Assembly (NCBI RefSeq): GCF_025971955.1
Contig: NZ_JAPDMX010000003.1
Span: 124,001 to 188,000, forward strand
DNA: 64,000 bases
Direction: 5' to 3'
From: Shewanella subflava
GTDB taxonomy: Bacteria; Pseudomonadota; Gammaproteobacteria; Enterobacterales; Shewanellaceae
The translations under genes and the position numbers were made by a program. The notes beneath the pieces were generated by a model that saw only the letters and a list, made by a program, of their open reading frames with translations, did no database searches and was not told the DNA's origin. Positions 42,101 to 51,885 of the stretch are shown one piece after another (position 1 is the first letter of the stretch; each line of letters opens with the position of its first letter).

Positions 42101-42398
42101 CGTTAACGAACGCATAAGCGCCAAGCTTACCCGTGCGTTCATCAAACTGGCACAGCCGTGCCAGTTTATCCCTCATTCTGGCCAAGCTGCCTTTAGCCGT
42201 AGTGTAAACCTGCCGCCAACCGAAAAAGACCGCAGTAACGAATACGTGCTAGAACCAGTCAACATTGCCGAGTTTCTTCTCAGTGAAGGCAAGGTGCAAT
42301 GTGATGATCTATTTGAGCTGAACGGTAACCAATATCGGCTGACTCAACACAATGGGTCAGACGAAATCTGTGTCAGTTTTGTGTATGTGAGTTATTAG
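42093..42398 (+). CDS. Head-tail connector protein (gpFII-like position)
   Basis: The 101-residue beta-rich protein lies between the decoration gene and the gpZ-like tail gene, where head-tail stoppers are encoded. No sharp motif is seen, so the role rests on size and place. Confidence 0.6.
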   Translation: MPSVNERISAKLTRAFIKLAQPCQFIPHSGQAAFSRSVNLPPTEKDRSNEYVLEPVNIAEFLLSEGKVQCDDLFELNGNQYRLTQHNGSDEICVSFVYVSY

Positions 42399-42409
42399 GA
42401 CTAACCGTA

Positions 42410-42961
42410 ATGGCAATAGTGGCAACAGGGTTTGATGCGGTCACGGCTGAGCTAAAACGCATGCGTGATGCTCAGGCACCTGCCATTGCTAAAGCCATTG
42501 ATGATGCCGCTAAATTTGGCAATCAGCTTGCCGCAGATGAAATATTCAACAAATACGGCTTTAAGTCTAAGTCGTATGTTGAGCAACATTTCAGTGTCAG
42601 CATTAACCCTAAAACCCTAACCGCATCGATAAGCGCAAGGATGCGCGCCAGCACATTAACTCGCTTTGCAAGCCCTCGTTTTAAAGTGGGTAGGCGTTCT
42701 GCAAGGGTGGCCGCGGGGTTTAGTGTCAATGTTATTCGGCAACAGCCTGTGTGGTTTAGTGGTGCGTTTACGGTTATTGGCCGCAATGGCAATCAGCTCA
42801 TGTTTAGTCGTAAAAAGGGTGACAACACTTGGCGCAGTTTAAAAGGACAAAAAGCGTTATACGGCCCTTCAGTGGCAAGCAGTTTTGGCTATATGCGTGA
42901 TGCGTTAGAACCACCCATTATCGCCCATCTGCGTAAAAAATACGGTCGTTACGCTAAGTAG
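42410..42961 (+). CDS. Minor tail protein Z-like
   Basis: The 183-residue protein starts with a helix (FDAVTAELKRMRDAQAPAIA) and has a central KYGFKSKSYVEQHF and basic core, resembling prophage minor tail protein Z (PF06763). It shapes the head-proximal tail end. Confidence 0.78.
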   Translation: MAIVATGFDAVTAELKRMRDAQAPAIAKAIDDAAKFGNQLAADEIFNKYGFKSKSYVEQHFSVSINPKTLTASISARMRASTLTRFASPRFKVGRRSARVAAGFSVNVIRQQPVWFSGAFTVIGRNGNQLMFSRKKGDNTWRSLKGQKALYGPSVASSFGYMRDALEPPIIAHLRKKYGRYAK

Positions 42962-42985
42962 TTCAATTCTGTTTTTGAGGTACCC

Positions 42986-43411
42986 ATGATCCAAACCATT
43001 TTAAACCGACTTGCCTTGGTTGACGGTGCCATTGTGCGCGAAGGATTTTATGCCCAAGGCGTTGCCAAAGAGCAAAAGTTTGTTTTTTTACAGCCCTATA
43101 CCGATGCCTTTGGCGCCAAAAATGGCCTCGACAAATACCGCGACGACCTGACATTGCAAGTGGTTGCCGGTATTAACGTGACCAAAACCGATGCACCCAC
43201 TACCGAGTTAATTAACCTGGTGCGCGACATTCGCAGCGCCTTTTTTGAAGCAGAGCGCAACACTGAAAAACCCTCATGGTTGCCAATGTGCATCAGTTTT
43301 AAAGAGGCCGAACCCTGTAAATACATTATGCCCGAAAGCCATGAAAAACATGGCCTTGCGGTCATTACTTTAACCCTAGTTCATACCGTTCAATTTGGAG
43401 AAAGACTATGA
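42986..43411 (+). CDS. Tail terminator, gpU-like
   Basis: The 141-residue alpha/beta protein (LPMCISFKEAEPCKYIMP late) is of usual size for gpU-type tail terminators and overlaps the tail tube gene by 4 bp (ATGA). Function is from place and size. Confidence 0.65.
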   Translation: MIQTILNRLALVDGAIVREGFYAQGVAKEQKFVFLQPYTDAFGAKNGLDKYRDDLTLQVVAGINVTKTDAPTTELINLVRDIRSAFFEAERNTEKPSWLPMCISFKEAEPCKYIMPESHEKHGLAVITLTLVHTVQFGERL

Positions 43412-44127
43412 GCGAAACTGTAGTTGAAAGCTACATCGGATCGGCGATTGTTTATATCGACGGCAGAGACTGTGGCAACGTTAGCGGTGTAAAAATCGCT
43501 ATTGAGCAAGAAACAAAGTCGTTACCTAATTATCGCGGTGGCGGTGGTTATGCCGATGAAGTTACCTTAATTAAAGCGGTTAACCTCAGCGCCACATTCT
43601 ACGATTTTAACAATGAAAACTTAGCCTTGGCCATGCGCGGTAAAATCGATGTGTTAACCGCTGTACCGGTAAGCGATGAAGACATTATTGCCATGTTAGA
43701 TGGCTTGGCACAAACAACTAAAATGATTGATACATCAATTACCCCTGTTGTTAAAAATACAGCCGGTGATGTTACTTACACGTTGGATGAAGATTATGTG
43801 GTGAGCGCCGCAGGTATTCGCGCGTTATCTGCAGGTACCATTACAGCTGGGCAGGCATTAAAGGTTAGCTACACCAGTCAAGCTGGTAACGCTTTGCAGG
43901 CATTAACGGAATCGGGAAAAACCGTGGGCGTGGTCATTGACGGTATTAACGATTCAACCGGTAAGCCGTGGATGCTTAAGTTTTATAAGTGGAAGCCAAC
44001 GCCCACCTCAGGTTTAGACTTGATTGGCGACGATTACGGTTCTTTTGATATTGAAGGCGGGGTACTTGCTGATAGCAGCATTGTTGCTACTGGTAAGTCT
44101 AAGTTCTTTGTGAGAAGTGCCGCGTAA
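43408..44127 (+). CDS. Major tail tube protein
   Basis: The 239-residue beta-rich protein begins with a strand pair (SYIGSAIVYIDGRDCGNVSG) and has a FYDFNNENLALAMRG segment, as in siphophage tube proteins. A strong terminator follows directly. The expected tail assembly chaperone gene does not follow. Confidence 0.82.
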   Translation: MSETVVESYIGSAIVYIDGRDCGNVSGVKIAIEQETKSLPNYRGGGGYADEVTLIKAVNLSATFYDFNNENLALAMRGKIDVLTAVPVSDEDIIAMLDGLAQTTKMIDTSITPVVKNTAGDVTYTLDEDYVVSAAGIRALSAGTITAGQALKVSYTSQAGNALQALTESGKTVGVVIDGINDSTGKPWMLKFYKWKPTPTSGLDLIGDDYGSFDIEGGVLADSSIVATGKSKFFVRSAA

Positions 44128-44146
44128 AACATATCAATTTTCAAAC

Positions 44147-44180
44147 AAGCTCGCAGTTAATCGCTGCGGGCTTTTTTGTT
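44147..44180 (+). terminator. Terminator between tail tube and tape measure genes
   Basis: GCTCGCAG-TTAAT-CGCTGCGGGC forms an 8-bp stem (one G-T pair) with a TTTTTTGTTTT tail, in the 76-bp gap. It would favour tube over tape measure production. Confidence 0.85.
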
Positions 44181-44203
44181 TTCTATTGCTAATTTGGTGA
44201 TGT

Positions 44204-47200
44204 ATGAGTTTTAAAGACCAAGTTGTTAACCTGATTATTCAGGGAAAAGATTTATTTTCAAGTGAAGCTAAAAAGTCTGAAAAGGCTTTAGCTGAGTTAG
44301 CATCAGAAAGCGAAATTCTCAATGCCCGTTTAAAAGAATTAGAAGATTTGCAAGCAGCGGCTAATTCTATTGATGGCTTAACCTCGTCTATCAGCAAAGG
44401 TGAAAAAGCCTATAAAGATAATGCGGTTGCGCTTGATAAGTTAGTCAGCCAGCAGAAAGACGCTATAAAAGAGCTGAAGCAACTTGAAGCCGCACAAAAA
44501 CAGGCTGAAGGCACCACGAATCAACTTGAGCAAGAATACAACCAAGCGCAAGCGGCATTAGTCAAATATGAAACTGAGTTGCAACAGGCCCGTGTTGAAG
44601 TTGAAAAACTCAGCAACGAACAGCAGCAAGGCGCGCTCGCCAGTAAAGAACAAGCTGCTGCACTGACTAAAGCCAAAAACGATTTACAGCAATTAGCCAC
44701 GGCGCAAACTGGCGCCAAAAATACCGCCAATGAGCTAGCAACCGCATTAGATAACCAGCGCCGTGAACTACTTGAAGCCAGTGCAGCTACCGATGTGGCT
44801 AGCCGCAATAAAGCCGATTACACGCTACAAGTAAAAAACGCTCGGTCTGAGTTAAATCAGCTTGAGCGCAGCCTTAATAAAAATAAAACCGAGTTAGACA
44901 AAAACACCGCTAGTTTAAATAAAGCTGGCATCAGCATGGATAAACTGGCCGATGCCAGTGCTGATTTAAAGCTGCAACAAATAGCCGGGGAAGCCGCACT
45001 TAAAGGCGTAAACACTAAGCTTGAACGCCACAATCAATTATTAAATGAGTCACAAAAGCAAGCGGGTGACTTTGGTGGCAGTGTTAAAAGTGCCACAGCG
45101 TCATTGGTGGCCATGGCGGGTGCATATGTTGGCGTTGATAAGTTGTGGGAAAGCCTTAAGTCGATACTGACTGCAGGCGATGAAGCCAAAGCCTTTGGTG
45201 CCCAAATGACGGCCATGATGGGCAGCATTGCCAGCGGTGAGCAGGCAACCCAATGGATTAAAGATTTTGCCAATAATACCGGTACCCGTTTAGATGCAGT
45301 TAAACAGGCATTTGCCTCACTAAAAACCTTTGGTATCGACCCAACCAATGGCAGCTTGCAGGCCATGGTGGATTACAACGCCAAACTAGGTGGCAGCCAA
45401 GAAAAGCTTGAAGGGATTATTTTAGGCGTAGGCCAGGCGTGGGCTAAGCAGAAATTACAAGGCGAGGAGATATTACAGTTAGTTGAACGCGGCGTGCCTG
45501 TTTGGGATTTGCTTGAAAAAGTGACAGGTAAAAATGCGGTCCAACTGCAAAAAATGAGTGAAGCCGGTCAGCTTGGCCGTGATGTGATGCAGCAGTTGTT
45601 TGATGAAATGGGCAAGCAGGCCAATGGTCAGGCATCGAAAAGCCTTGAGCGCTTAAGCGGTCAAGTTAACTTAATGTCGAACAAGTGGACCGAGTTTAAA
45701 ACCATTATTGCTGATTCGGGCGCTTATCAGGTGGCGGTTGATTTTATTCAATCGTTAAATGAAAAGTTTGATGAACTCAATAAAAACGGTCAAATCAAGC
45801 AAGCTGCACAAGATATTAGTGACTTTTTTACCACCATGATCCGCGATGGTGGCGCCAGCATTACTGCCACACTTGAAAACATCAGTGCTTTTGCTAGGGC
45901 GCTAAATGTGATCAGTGGGTCAATTCGATTACTTGCTAATACATTTACCTCAATGGTAGCCACTGTTGGTGGTGCATTTACGGGGTTATTTGCATTCCTA
46001 CTTGAGGGGTGGGCCAAAGTCATTGGGTTTCTAGGTGGTGATGATTTATCTAAAGCCTTTGAAAACCAAGCCGCGGCCATTAAAGCAGTATCTAAAGCCT
46101 ATTTTGACCAAGTTGAACAAGATGGAAAAGATGCTGCAGCAGCTTGGAAACAAATTACGGGTGAAATAGAAAGCTCTGCTAATGATGCTTATAAAGCTGC
46201 GGGTGATGCGGCGACTAAAAGCGCTAAAGTGCAGGCTGATGCAGCTAATAAAGTTAGCGCCGCCCAAAAAGAGCAAGCTGATGCAACCGATGAACAAACG
46301 GCTAAAACGAAAGCCTTTGAGCTGGCGATGTCTAAAGCCGGTATCACCACAATATCGATATTACGCGAGCAGGCGGCAGCGGCTAAAGCCACTTTTGAAC
46401 AAGTAAAGCAAGGTGCAGCCGATGGCGTAGCATCGACAAATGAGCTTAACCAAGCTTTTTTAAAATATGCTGATGCAGCCATTAAAGCGGCAGCAGCAGG
46501 TGATCAACAAGTTGACGCAAGTATAAGGCAGCAAGCCGCTAATTTAGGATTAAGCGAGAATATTGAGCAACTTATTCAGCAGCATTATCGTTTAAAAGAT
46601 GTTCAAAATAACGTTGGTAATGACGCAGAAAAGAATGAGGTAAGAGTAGCTAATGCCAATAAAGGCATTGGCACTACCATGGAAAACACCATGGGAATGG
46701 TGGTAAAAAGTGCTGAGCAAGCTGGGTCGTCATTGGCTGGGGTTGCCGAGTTTTTTACTGACTTTTTACGAGGAGTTACTGCGGAAGTAGCTGAACTCAG
46801 TAAAGGTGCTGTTGCTTACTTTAAATCCATCCTTTATGGACAAACTTTGTTAACTGACTCAAGTAGTGAGTTAGATAAAACCATTGGCACCTATCGACGG
46901 TTAACGGATGAAATTAATGACTTACAAAACCAGCTAGCCGTTAGTATCGACTTTACCGGCATTAGTACCTTTGCCCGTAAAGCTGAAATAGCCGGCAAGC
47001 AAGCGCAAGCGGCTTATTATGGACAGCGCATTGAGCTGCTAAAAATGGTTGATGCACTTCATGCGGCTGAGGGCGGCAATCTTGGCCTAATTATCAGTGC
47101 TGAACGTGCTGCCAAGTCAATGAACTTGATGAACGATCAGGACTTAGGTGTACTGAAATCGGCCATTGATTCCGCTAAATCTAGCATGGATTCATTGCGT

Positions 47201-47680
47201 GATAGTGCCCAGTCAACCCTTGATACATTGCAAGATGAGTTAGACGGTTATCTTGGCCGTCAGGACGAAATTGAAAAGCGCCGTTATCAGCAAGAGCTAA
47301 CCGAGATTAAAGCCCAACTAGCTAAAGCTGAGCGAACGGGTGATCAAGCATTAATTAATCAGCTACGTGAAGCCGAAAAAACCTTAAACAAGGTTTATTC
47401 GTTTCGTACCGCTGAAATTAAAGCACAGCAAGAATCTGACAAACAACGTGCCATTACTGATGCACAAAACCTTAAGCAACAACAAACCGCTACCAAAAAC
47501 ACCGCTCAAACAAACGTTACCCAAATCCAGCCAAGCCAAAACACTGTTGCCCAAAGTAGCAGTGACACTGTGGTGTTGCAGCTGCAGGTGGGCAACCGCA
47601 CTTTTGATGCGCAAACCAAGCGCAGCATAGTGAATGAGTTGGTGGCTGAAATTAAACGTTTGCAATCTGTGGGTGGTTAA
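44204..47680 (+). CDS. Tail tape measure protein
   Basis: The 1158-residue protein sets tail length. Residues 10-300 are a long coiled coil rich in Gln/Ala/Lys/Glu. A tape-measure N-terminal-type domain follows (about 320-500: FGAQMTAMMGSIASGEQA and GEEILQLVERGVPVWDLLEK). Two hydrophobic segments (about 565-600) and further coiled coil and disordered parts complete it. At roughly 1.5 angstrom per residue the tail would be about 170 nm. Confidence 0.95.
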   Translation: MSFKDQVVNLIIQGKDLFSSEAKKSEKALAELASESEILNARLKELEDLQAAANSIDGLTSSISKGEKAYKDNAVALDKLVSQQKDAIKELKQLEAAQKQAEGTTNQLEQEYNQAQAALVKYETELQQARVEVEKLSNEQQQGALASKEQAAALTKAKNDLQQLATAQTGAKNTANELATALDNQRRELLEASAATDVASRNKADYTLQVKNARSELNQLERSLNKNKTELDKNTASLNKAGISMDKLADASADLKLQQIAGEAALKGVNTKLERHNQLLNESQKQAGDFGGSVKSATASLVAMAGAYVGVDKLWESLKSILTAGDEAKAFGAQMTAMMGSIASGEQATQWIKDFANNTGTRLDAVKQAFASLKTFGIDPTNGSLQAMVDYNAKLGGSQEKLEGIILGVGQAWAKQKLQGEEILQLVERGVPVWDLLEKVTGKNAVQLQKMSEAGQLGRDVMQQLFDEMGKQANGQASKSLERLSGQVNLMSNKWTEFKTIIADSGAYQVAVDFIQSLNEKFDELNKNGQIKQAAQDISDFFTTMIRDGGASITATLENISAFARALNVISGSIRLLANTFTSMVATVGGAFTGLFAFLLEGWAKVIGFLGGDDLSKAFENQAAAIKAVSKAYFDQVEQDGKDAAAAWKQITGEIESSANDAYKAAGDAATKSAKVQADAANKVSAAQKEQADATDEQTAKTKAFELAMSKAGITTISILREQAAAAKATFEQVKQGAADGVASTNELNQAFLKYADAAIKAAAAGDQQVDASIRQQAANLGLSENIEQLIQQHYRLKDVQNNVGNDAEKNEVRVANANKGIGTTMENTMGMVVKSAEQAGSSLAGVAEFFTDFLRGVTAEVAELSKGAVAYFKSILYGQTLLTDSSSELDKTIGTYRRLTDEINDLQNQLAVSIDFTGISTFARKAEIAGKQAQAAYYGQRIELLKMVDALHAAEGGNLGLIISAERAAKSMNLMNDQDLGVLKSAIDSAKSSMDSLRDSAQSTLDTLQDELDGYLGRQDEIEKRRYQQELTEIKAQLAKAERTGDQALINQLREAEKTLNKVYSFRTAEIKAQQESDKQRAITDAQNLKQQQTATKNTAQTNVTQIQPSQNTVAQSSSDTVVLQLQVGNRTFDAQTKRSIVNELVAEIKRLQSVGG

Positions 47681-47712
47681 CCGCGAGTTGCTGAATATAA
47701 AAAAGAGGCCCT

Positions 47713-48090
47713 ATGTTTAACACCATTATCGATAAAATTGCACTAGATGATCCCCTGCATTGGCTTAACCGCAATAACACCCAGCGAGTGAGCGCCAATA
47801 TGAAAAGGGCACTTAACGGTGCCCCGCATATTCAGCAAACCGTTATACCGTCAGGCATTGCATTAGAGCTAGGCACAAAAGATGGTTGGATGCATCGCCT
47901 TGACTTTAATGCCCTGCAAGCCCATGCCGCTAGTACGCTCACTGAATTTACCATTAACCATGATGGCAACGACATTAAAGTTGTGTGGGATAACACCCAA
48001 GCTAATGCCATTACCGGTGATGATTTGGATGATGAATTTGGTGAATACCCGTTATTAACCAATGTGGTTTTACGATTTATCACGCTTTAA
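47713..48090 (+). CDS. Tail protein, possible distal tail component
   Basis: This 125-residue beta-rich protein comes directly after the tape measure gene, where distal tail or gpM-like proteins are encoded. No motif names it. Confidence 0.6.
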   Translation: MFNTIIDKIALDDPLHWLNRNNTQRVSANMKRALNGAPHIQQTVIPSGIALELGTKDGWMHRLDFNALQAHAASTLTEFTINHDGNDIKVVWDNTQANAITGDDLDDEFGEYPLLTNVVLRFITL

Positions 48091-48110
48091 CTTATTAGCA
48101 CAGGTGGCAC

Positions 48111-50615
48111 ATGACCATTACCCGTAATGACTTAAAAATATTTAAACCAGAGTTACTTGGTTCAAGTGATGATGCAGGCGGCCAACGCACCAAAAACGAA
48201 GTGAAATCAGGCCAGCTAAATGAACTGTTTAGAGCCATATCTGATATTGACCATGCTCAATCAGCGGTTGATATTGTCAAATGTTACCCTGCACTAAACA
48301 CGGCGGATACCAGTATTTTATTAGATGGTCATGTGTTTATTTCACAAAAACCATCAGACCCATTGGTGAGTATGTTAATCGCTGAATCTGATGATTTAGG
48401 TGATGCTGACCGCATGACAGATATGGTTGAAATTTTAGAATCATCAGTTAAAGCGGGGCAATTAATTCGCAATCGTTTGATTGGTTTGTTAGCAGGTCAA
48501 GACAGTTTTCCTCGTTCATATTTACAATCAATTTATCAGTTTAATGGTAAAGAATACTATGAAACAGTGACGTTACGCCAAGGCCAAACCATTGTGATTA
48601 GCGTGGAATACTCTGGCAATGAAAATGCCAGTTGGCCACGTTTTGAACACTTTTGTGAAATTCAGAAAACCGTGTCAGGTGGTCAAGGTGGACAAGTATC
48701 TTTTAAGCCACCAATACCCTATGACACACCTAACTATGATGTGGTGATCAACGGTGAAACAGGCTGTACCAAGCTGCGTTATGTTAGCGACAACGATGGG
48801 ATTAAATATCACGGCGTTAGTGAATTAACGGTTGAAAATACTGATAACACTCTGAAGGTTGAGTCTACCCACACTGAATTACTTCCCAAAATTAAAAGTG
48901 TTAATCCTACAGGGGGTAACAAACTTCCTGGTGTTGAAGATAACCTTGGCGGTACAGCAGGTGGTGCCACCGCATTACCGAGCATGGTGTATAAAAACGT
49001 ATTTTTACCGTCAGTTAGCGGCCAATCAACTTACGTATTTGAACTACCTGATTTGTTAGTTGACCCTTGGTTAGATGAGAACGGCATTAAAAATGCACAA
49101 TACACAGGTGGTTATGCCTTTAATGCGTCAGTTACCATTGTTGGAACCACGGTAACAGTTACGTTCAATGGTCAGTCACCAAGCGGTAATAGCCCGATTG
49201 GTCTAAGTTATTTGTCGATAGATAAGTGGAGTGTGTGGCAATCACCAAGCCCATTTTTATCTGACCGTATTTTAGTGCTGGGTAAAACATACGGTGTGAT
49301 TACCTTTAATAACGCGACCTACGGCACTAGCGTGATAAGTACTAGCACAGCGCAACCAACTGATTTGACAGCTGTACCATTGCTTGAAACCAACAACAAT
49401 CGTATTGCAACCATAAACGCGACAACAGGAGTGATCACTAAAGAAATTGATTTTCGTGGTGATTTCACCGTTGAAATTGGTTCATTGTTACAAGAAACCG
49501 AATCTGGCGGGGTGATTACACCAGGTGATACCAGTGTTGTGTTTAATCTCCCTTTTGATGAGCCAATATTAGACACCCTATATATTCAAGTATCGACCAC
49601 CAATGAAGTGCTATTAAGTGGTAGTTCAGACCAAGCAGGGGTGATTACGGGCAACGGTGTTTCGGGCAATGTGGTAAATGGCATTGTCACATTATCGTTC
49701 TCATCAGCCGTTTGGTTATCGACCTTAACCTATGATATTTCTGAAGTGGTGACGTTATCGCCACCCCCAGAATTGTACGGCTTAAACCCGTTGCGGATTA
49801 AAAACGGTGGTTTGGTGGAGTCATTCACCGCCTGGAACACCATTAGTATTCAACATACTCAAACTCAAGTGGTGGTAAACCCTGCACCTGCACAAACTTA
49901 TACGGTTCGTGCTAATGCTCGATTTGTTGATATTACCGATGCTGACGGTAAATCGTTGTGGACGGTTACTGATGAACACTACAGCCTAAATAAAGCCACA
50001 GGTGAAGTGACCATTAATAGTGTTTTTACAGGATTCACAGCACCGTTTTTGTTAACTAATTCAATCGGGGAAACCGCACTGGTCACTGATGTGCAGCCTA
50101 ATAAATTAGTGTTAGCTGCTGCGTTAAGTCAAACATTCCCAATAGGTTCAGTGGTATCAAGCATTCAAAACTTAGGTGATATGCAAGCGCGGGTTGGCAC
50201 TGTTCGAGACATGACCAGTTGGAATAACAATTGGGATTTAGACGGTACACCAGCCACCGCTAGTATGAACGTGGTTGATTATCCAATTGAAGTGGTGAAC
50301 GACACAGCCATTAATGAAGATTGGGTATTAATTTTCACATCAAGTACCGCATTTCGTTGTGTCGGGCGTCGTATTGGTCAGGTTGCCACTGGTGACACAA
50401 TTAATGATTTCGCACCAATTAACCCACTCACATTAGCACCGTATTTCATCATTCGTAATGAGGCGTTTGGTGGTGGTTGGAATGTTGGTGAGGCGGTCCG
50501 GTTTAAAACATACGCCAGTGCAAATCCGATCATGATGTTACGTACAGTGCAATCGGGTCACAGCCAAATAACAACGGATAGGGCAGTTTTGTCATTCCGT
50601 GGTAACGAGTCATAG
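48111..50615 (+). CDS. Large tail protein, probable hub or fibre
   Basis: The 834-residue protein has a helical head (about 1-150) and a long beta-rich part with repeated Thr/Val/Gly-rich strands (TVTVTFNGQSPSGNSP), typical of tail-tip or fibre proteins. It probably helps recognise the host. No enzyme motif is seen. Confidence 0.65.
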   Translation: MTITRNDLKIFKPELLGSSDDAGGQRTKNEVKSGQLNELFRAISDIDHAQSAVDIVKCYPALNTADTSILLDGHVFISQKPSDPLVSMLIAESDDLGDADRMTDMVEILESSVKAGQLIRNRLIGLLAGQDSFPRSYLQSIYQFNGKEYYETVTLRQGQTIVISVEYSGNENASWPRFEHFCEIQKTVSGGQGGQVSFKPPIPYDTPNYDVVINGETGCTKLRYVSDNDGIKYHGVSELTVENTDNTLKVESTHTELLPKIKSVNPTGGNKLPGVEDNLGGTAGGATALPSMVYKNVFLPSVSGQSTYVFELPDLLVDPWLDENGIKNAQYTGGYAFNASVTIVGTTVTVTFNGQSPSGNSPIGLSYLSIDKWSVWQSPSPFLSDRILVLGKTYGVITFNNATYGTSVISTSTAQPTDLTAVPLLETNNNRIATINATTGVITKEIDFRGDFTVEIGSLLQETESGGVITPGDTSVVFNLPFDEPILDTLYIQVSTTNEVLLSGSSDQAGVITGNGVSGNVVNGIVTLSFSSAVWLSTLTYDISEVVTLSPPPELYGLNPLRIKNGGLVESFTAWNTISIQHTQTQVVVNPAPAQTYTVRANARFVDITDADGKSLWTVTDEHYSLNKATGEVTINSVFTGFTAPFLLTNSIGETALVTDVQPNKLVLAAALSQTFPIGSVVSSIQNLGDMQARVGTVRDMTSWNNNWDLDGTPATASMNVVDYPIEVVNDTAINEDWVLIFTSSTAFRCVGRRIGQVATGDTINDFAPINPLTLAPYFIIRNEAFGGGWNVGEAVRFKTYASANPIMMLRTVQSGHSQITTDRAVLSFRGNES

Positions 50616-50630
50616 CAGGGGTTAAATAAA

Positions 50631-51587
50631 ATGGGTGATTTGAAAAACAGGCCAGTAACAGTTTATCGTTGGGATGATGCAGGTGCTCCATCCATAGGTA
50701 CTACGAAAGCAAGTGATGTGATCAATATACTTAAAAAATGCCTTGTTGAAGGGTATGGCACAAAGCAACCACTTGGTTGGAGTATTCCATTTGAGAATAT
50801 ATCAACCAATAAAGTTGTATTTAGAAACTCGACAACAGATGGTTCTGGTGGTTTTGTACAATTTTGGGATTATGATGGTACAAATGTAAACTCAAGCAGA
50901 ATTGCTTACAAAGGTGCTGTTGGTATGGTCGGGTTGGACTCATTTGATAGAGATCAGGTGAGAATGCTTTTAAAAATATCAACCACCCATTTATATTGGG
51001 TTTTGATAGGTACGTCACGTGGGTTCTGGTTTATGACCAATAACTCATTAACGACTCCAAATGGATCAAGCAACGAAAAGGCGTGTTTTTTCGTAGGTGA
51101 TTTTGAGTCATTTGTAACAAATGATGTAGGTTCGTTTGTTAACATTCAATACCCAACAAACGTTGATATGACAAATTCGTCATGGAATTACTCGTTTGAT
51201 GCTTCCGTGGTTGCTAACAGTTCTGTGGCAAGGGTTTATGATACTGACTCGTCAAATAATAGTGTTTTTTATAAGCTGGATAATCGTTACCTAGCTGGAG
51301 CTACCAATTTAAACGGTGTACCTACAGTTGATCGTATATTTTACAAACCTTTGATATATAGTCCAACTACAACTACATCAAACGACAGATTGGGCGTTAA
51401 CGCAAGCATTAGTGCAATTAACCCATTTTATAGGGGCACTATAGCTGGTCTTTTAAACACACCTCAAGGTGGTTATTTAAATCAACCTTGGCCTGTTATT
51501 GAGACTATCAACGGTGTACAACATTTTTTGATGCCGGGTTATCAGTTTGGTAGAAATTGGATCAATATGGGGACTTGGTATGAGTAA
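50631..51587 (+). CDS. Tail-associated receptor or fibre protein
   Basis: The 318-residue protein is rich in aromatic and Asn/Ser residues (FWDYDGTNVNSS) and ends YQFGRNWINMGTWYE. A place among tail-tip genes suggests host contact. Base composition is more AT-rich than in the tail genes before it, fitting an exchangeable specificity module. The next start overlaps its end by 8 bp. Confidence 0.55.
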   Translation: MGDLKNRPVTVYRWDDAGAPSIGTTKASDVINILKKCLVEGYGTKQPLGWSIPFENISTNKVVFRNSTTDGSGGFVQFWDYDGTNVNSSRIAYKGAVGMVGLDSFDRDQVRMLLKISTTHLYWVLIGTSRGFWFMTNNSLTTPNGSSNEKACFFVGDFESFVTNDVGSFVNIQYPTNVDMTNSSWNYSFDASVVANSSVARVYDTDSSNNSVFYKLDNRYLAGATNLNGVPTVDRIFYKPLIYSPTTTTSNDRLGVNASISAINPFYRGTIAGLLNTPQGGYLNQPWPVIETINGVQHFLMPGYQFGRNWINMGTWYE

Positions 51588-51885
51588 AAAAATATTACCC
51601 ATCATACGTAAGCAGAGTCTAACTCAACCAATGTCATTACTTGAGGTTGATATGGACGCAGACGCAGAATCTTTTATAGTAATTGACCGTAGGAATTTCT
51701 CTATGATAACCAAGTCTGTTAGACCCACTAGCGGTATAGTTAAGGTTTTACTTGGGATTGAATATAGTCAAGATGGGTATTGTATTGTTGGTATAATTGA
51801 TAATGATAAAACATACGATTGTAAATTTGTAGACGGGGTGAAGTTACAAGCTGTAGATGCTAATCTTATAAATATGAGTCAATAA
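51580..51885 (+). CDS. Small tail-module protein, possible fibre chaperone
   Basis: The start at 51580 overlaps the fibre-like gene, and the stop overlaps the hub gene start by one base. The 101-residue protein is beta-rich and acidic. Small genes right after receptor proteins are often chaperones or accessory tips; here that is inferred. Confidence 0.5.
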   Translation: MSKKILPIIRKQSLTQPMSLLEVDMDADAESFIVIDRRNFSMITKSVRPTSGIVKVLLGIEYSQDGYCIVGIIDNDKTYDCKFVDGVKLQAVDANLINMSQ

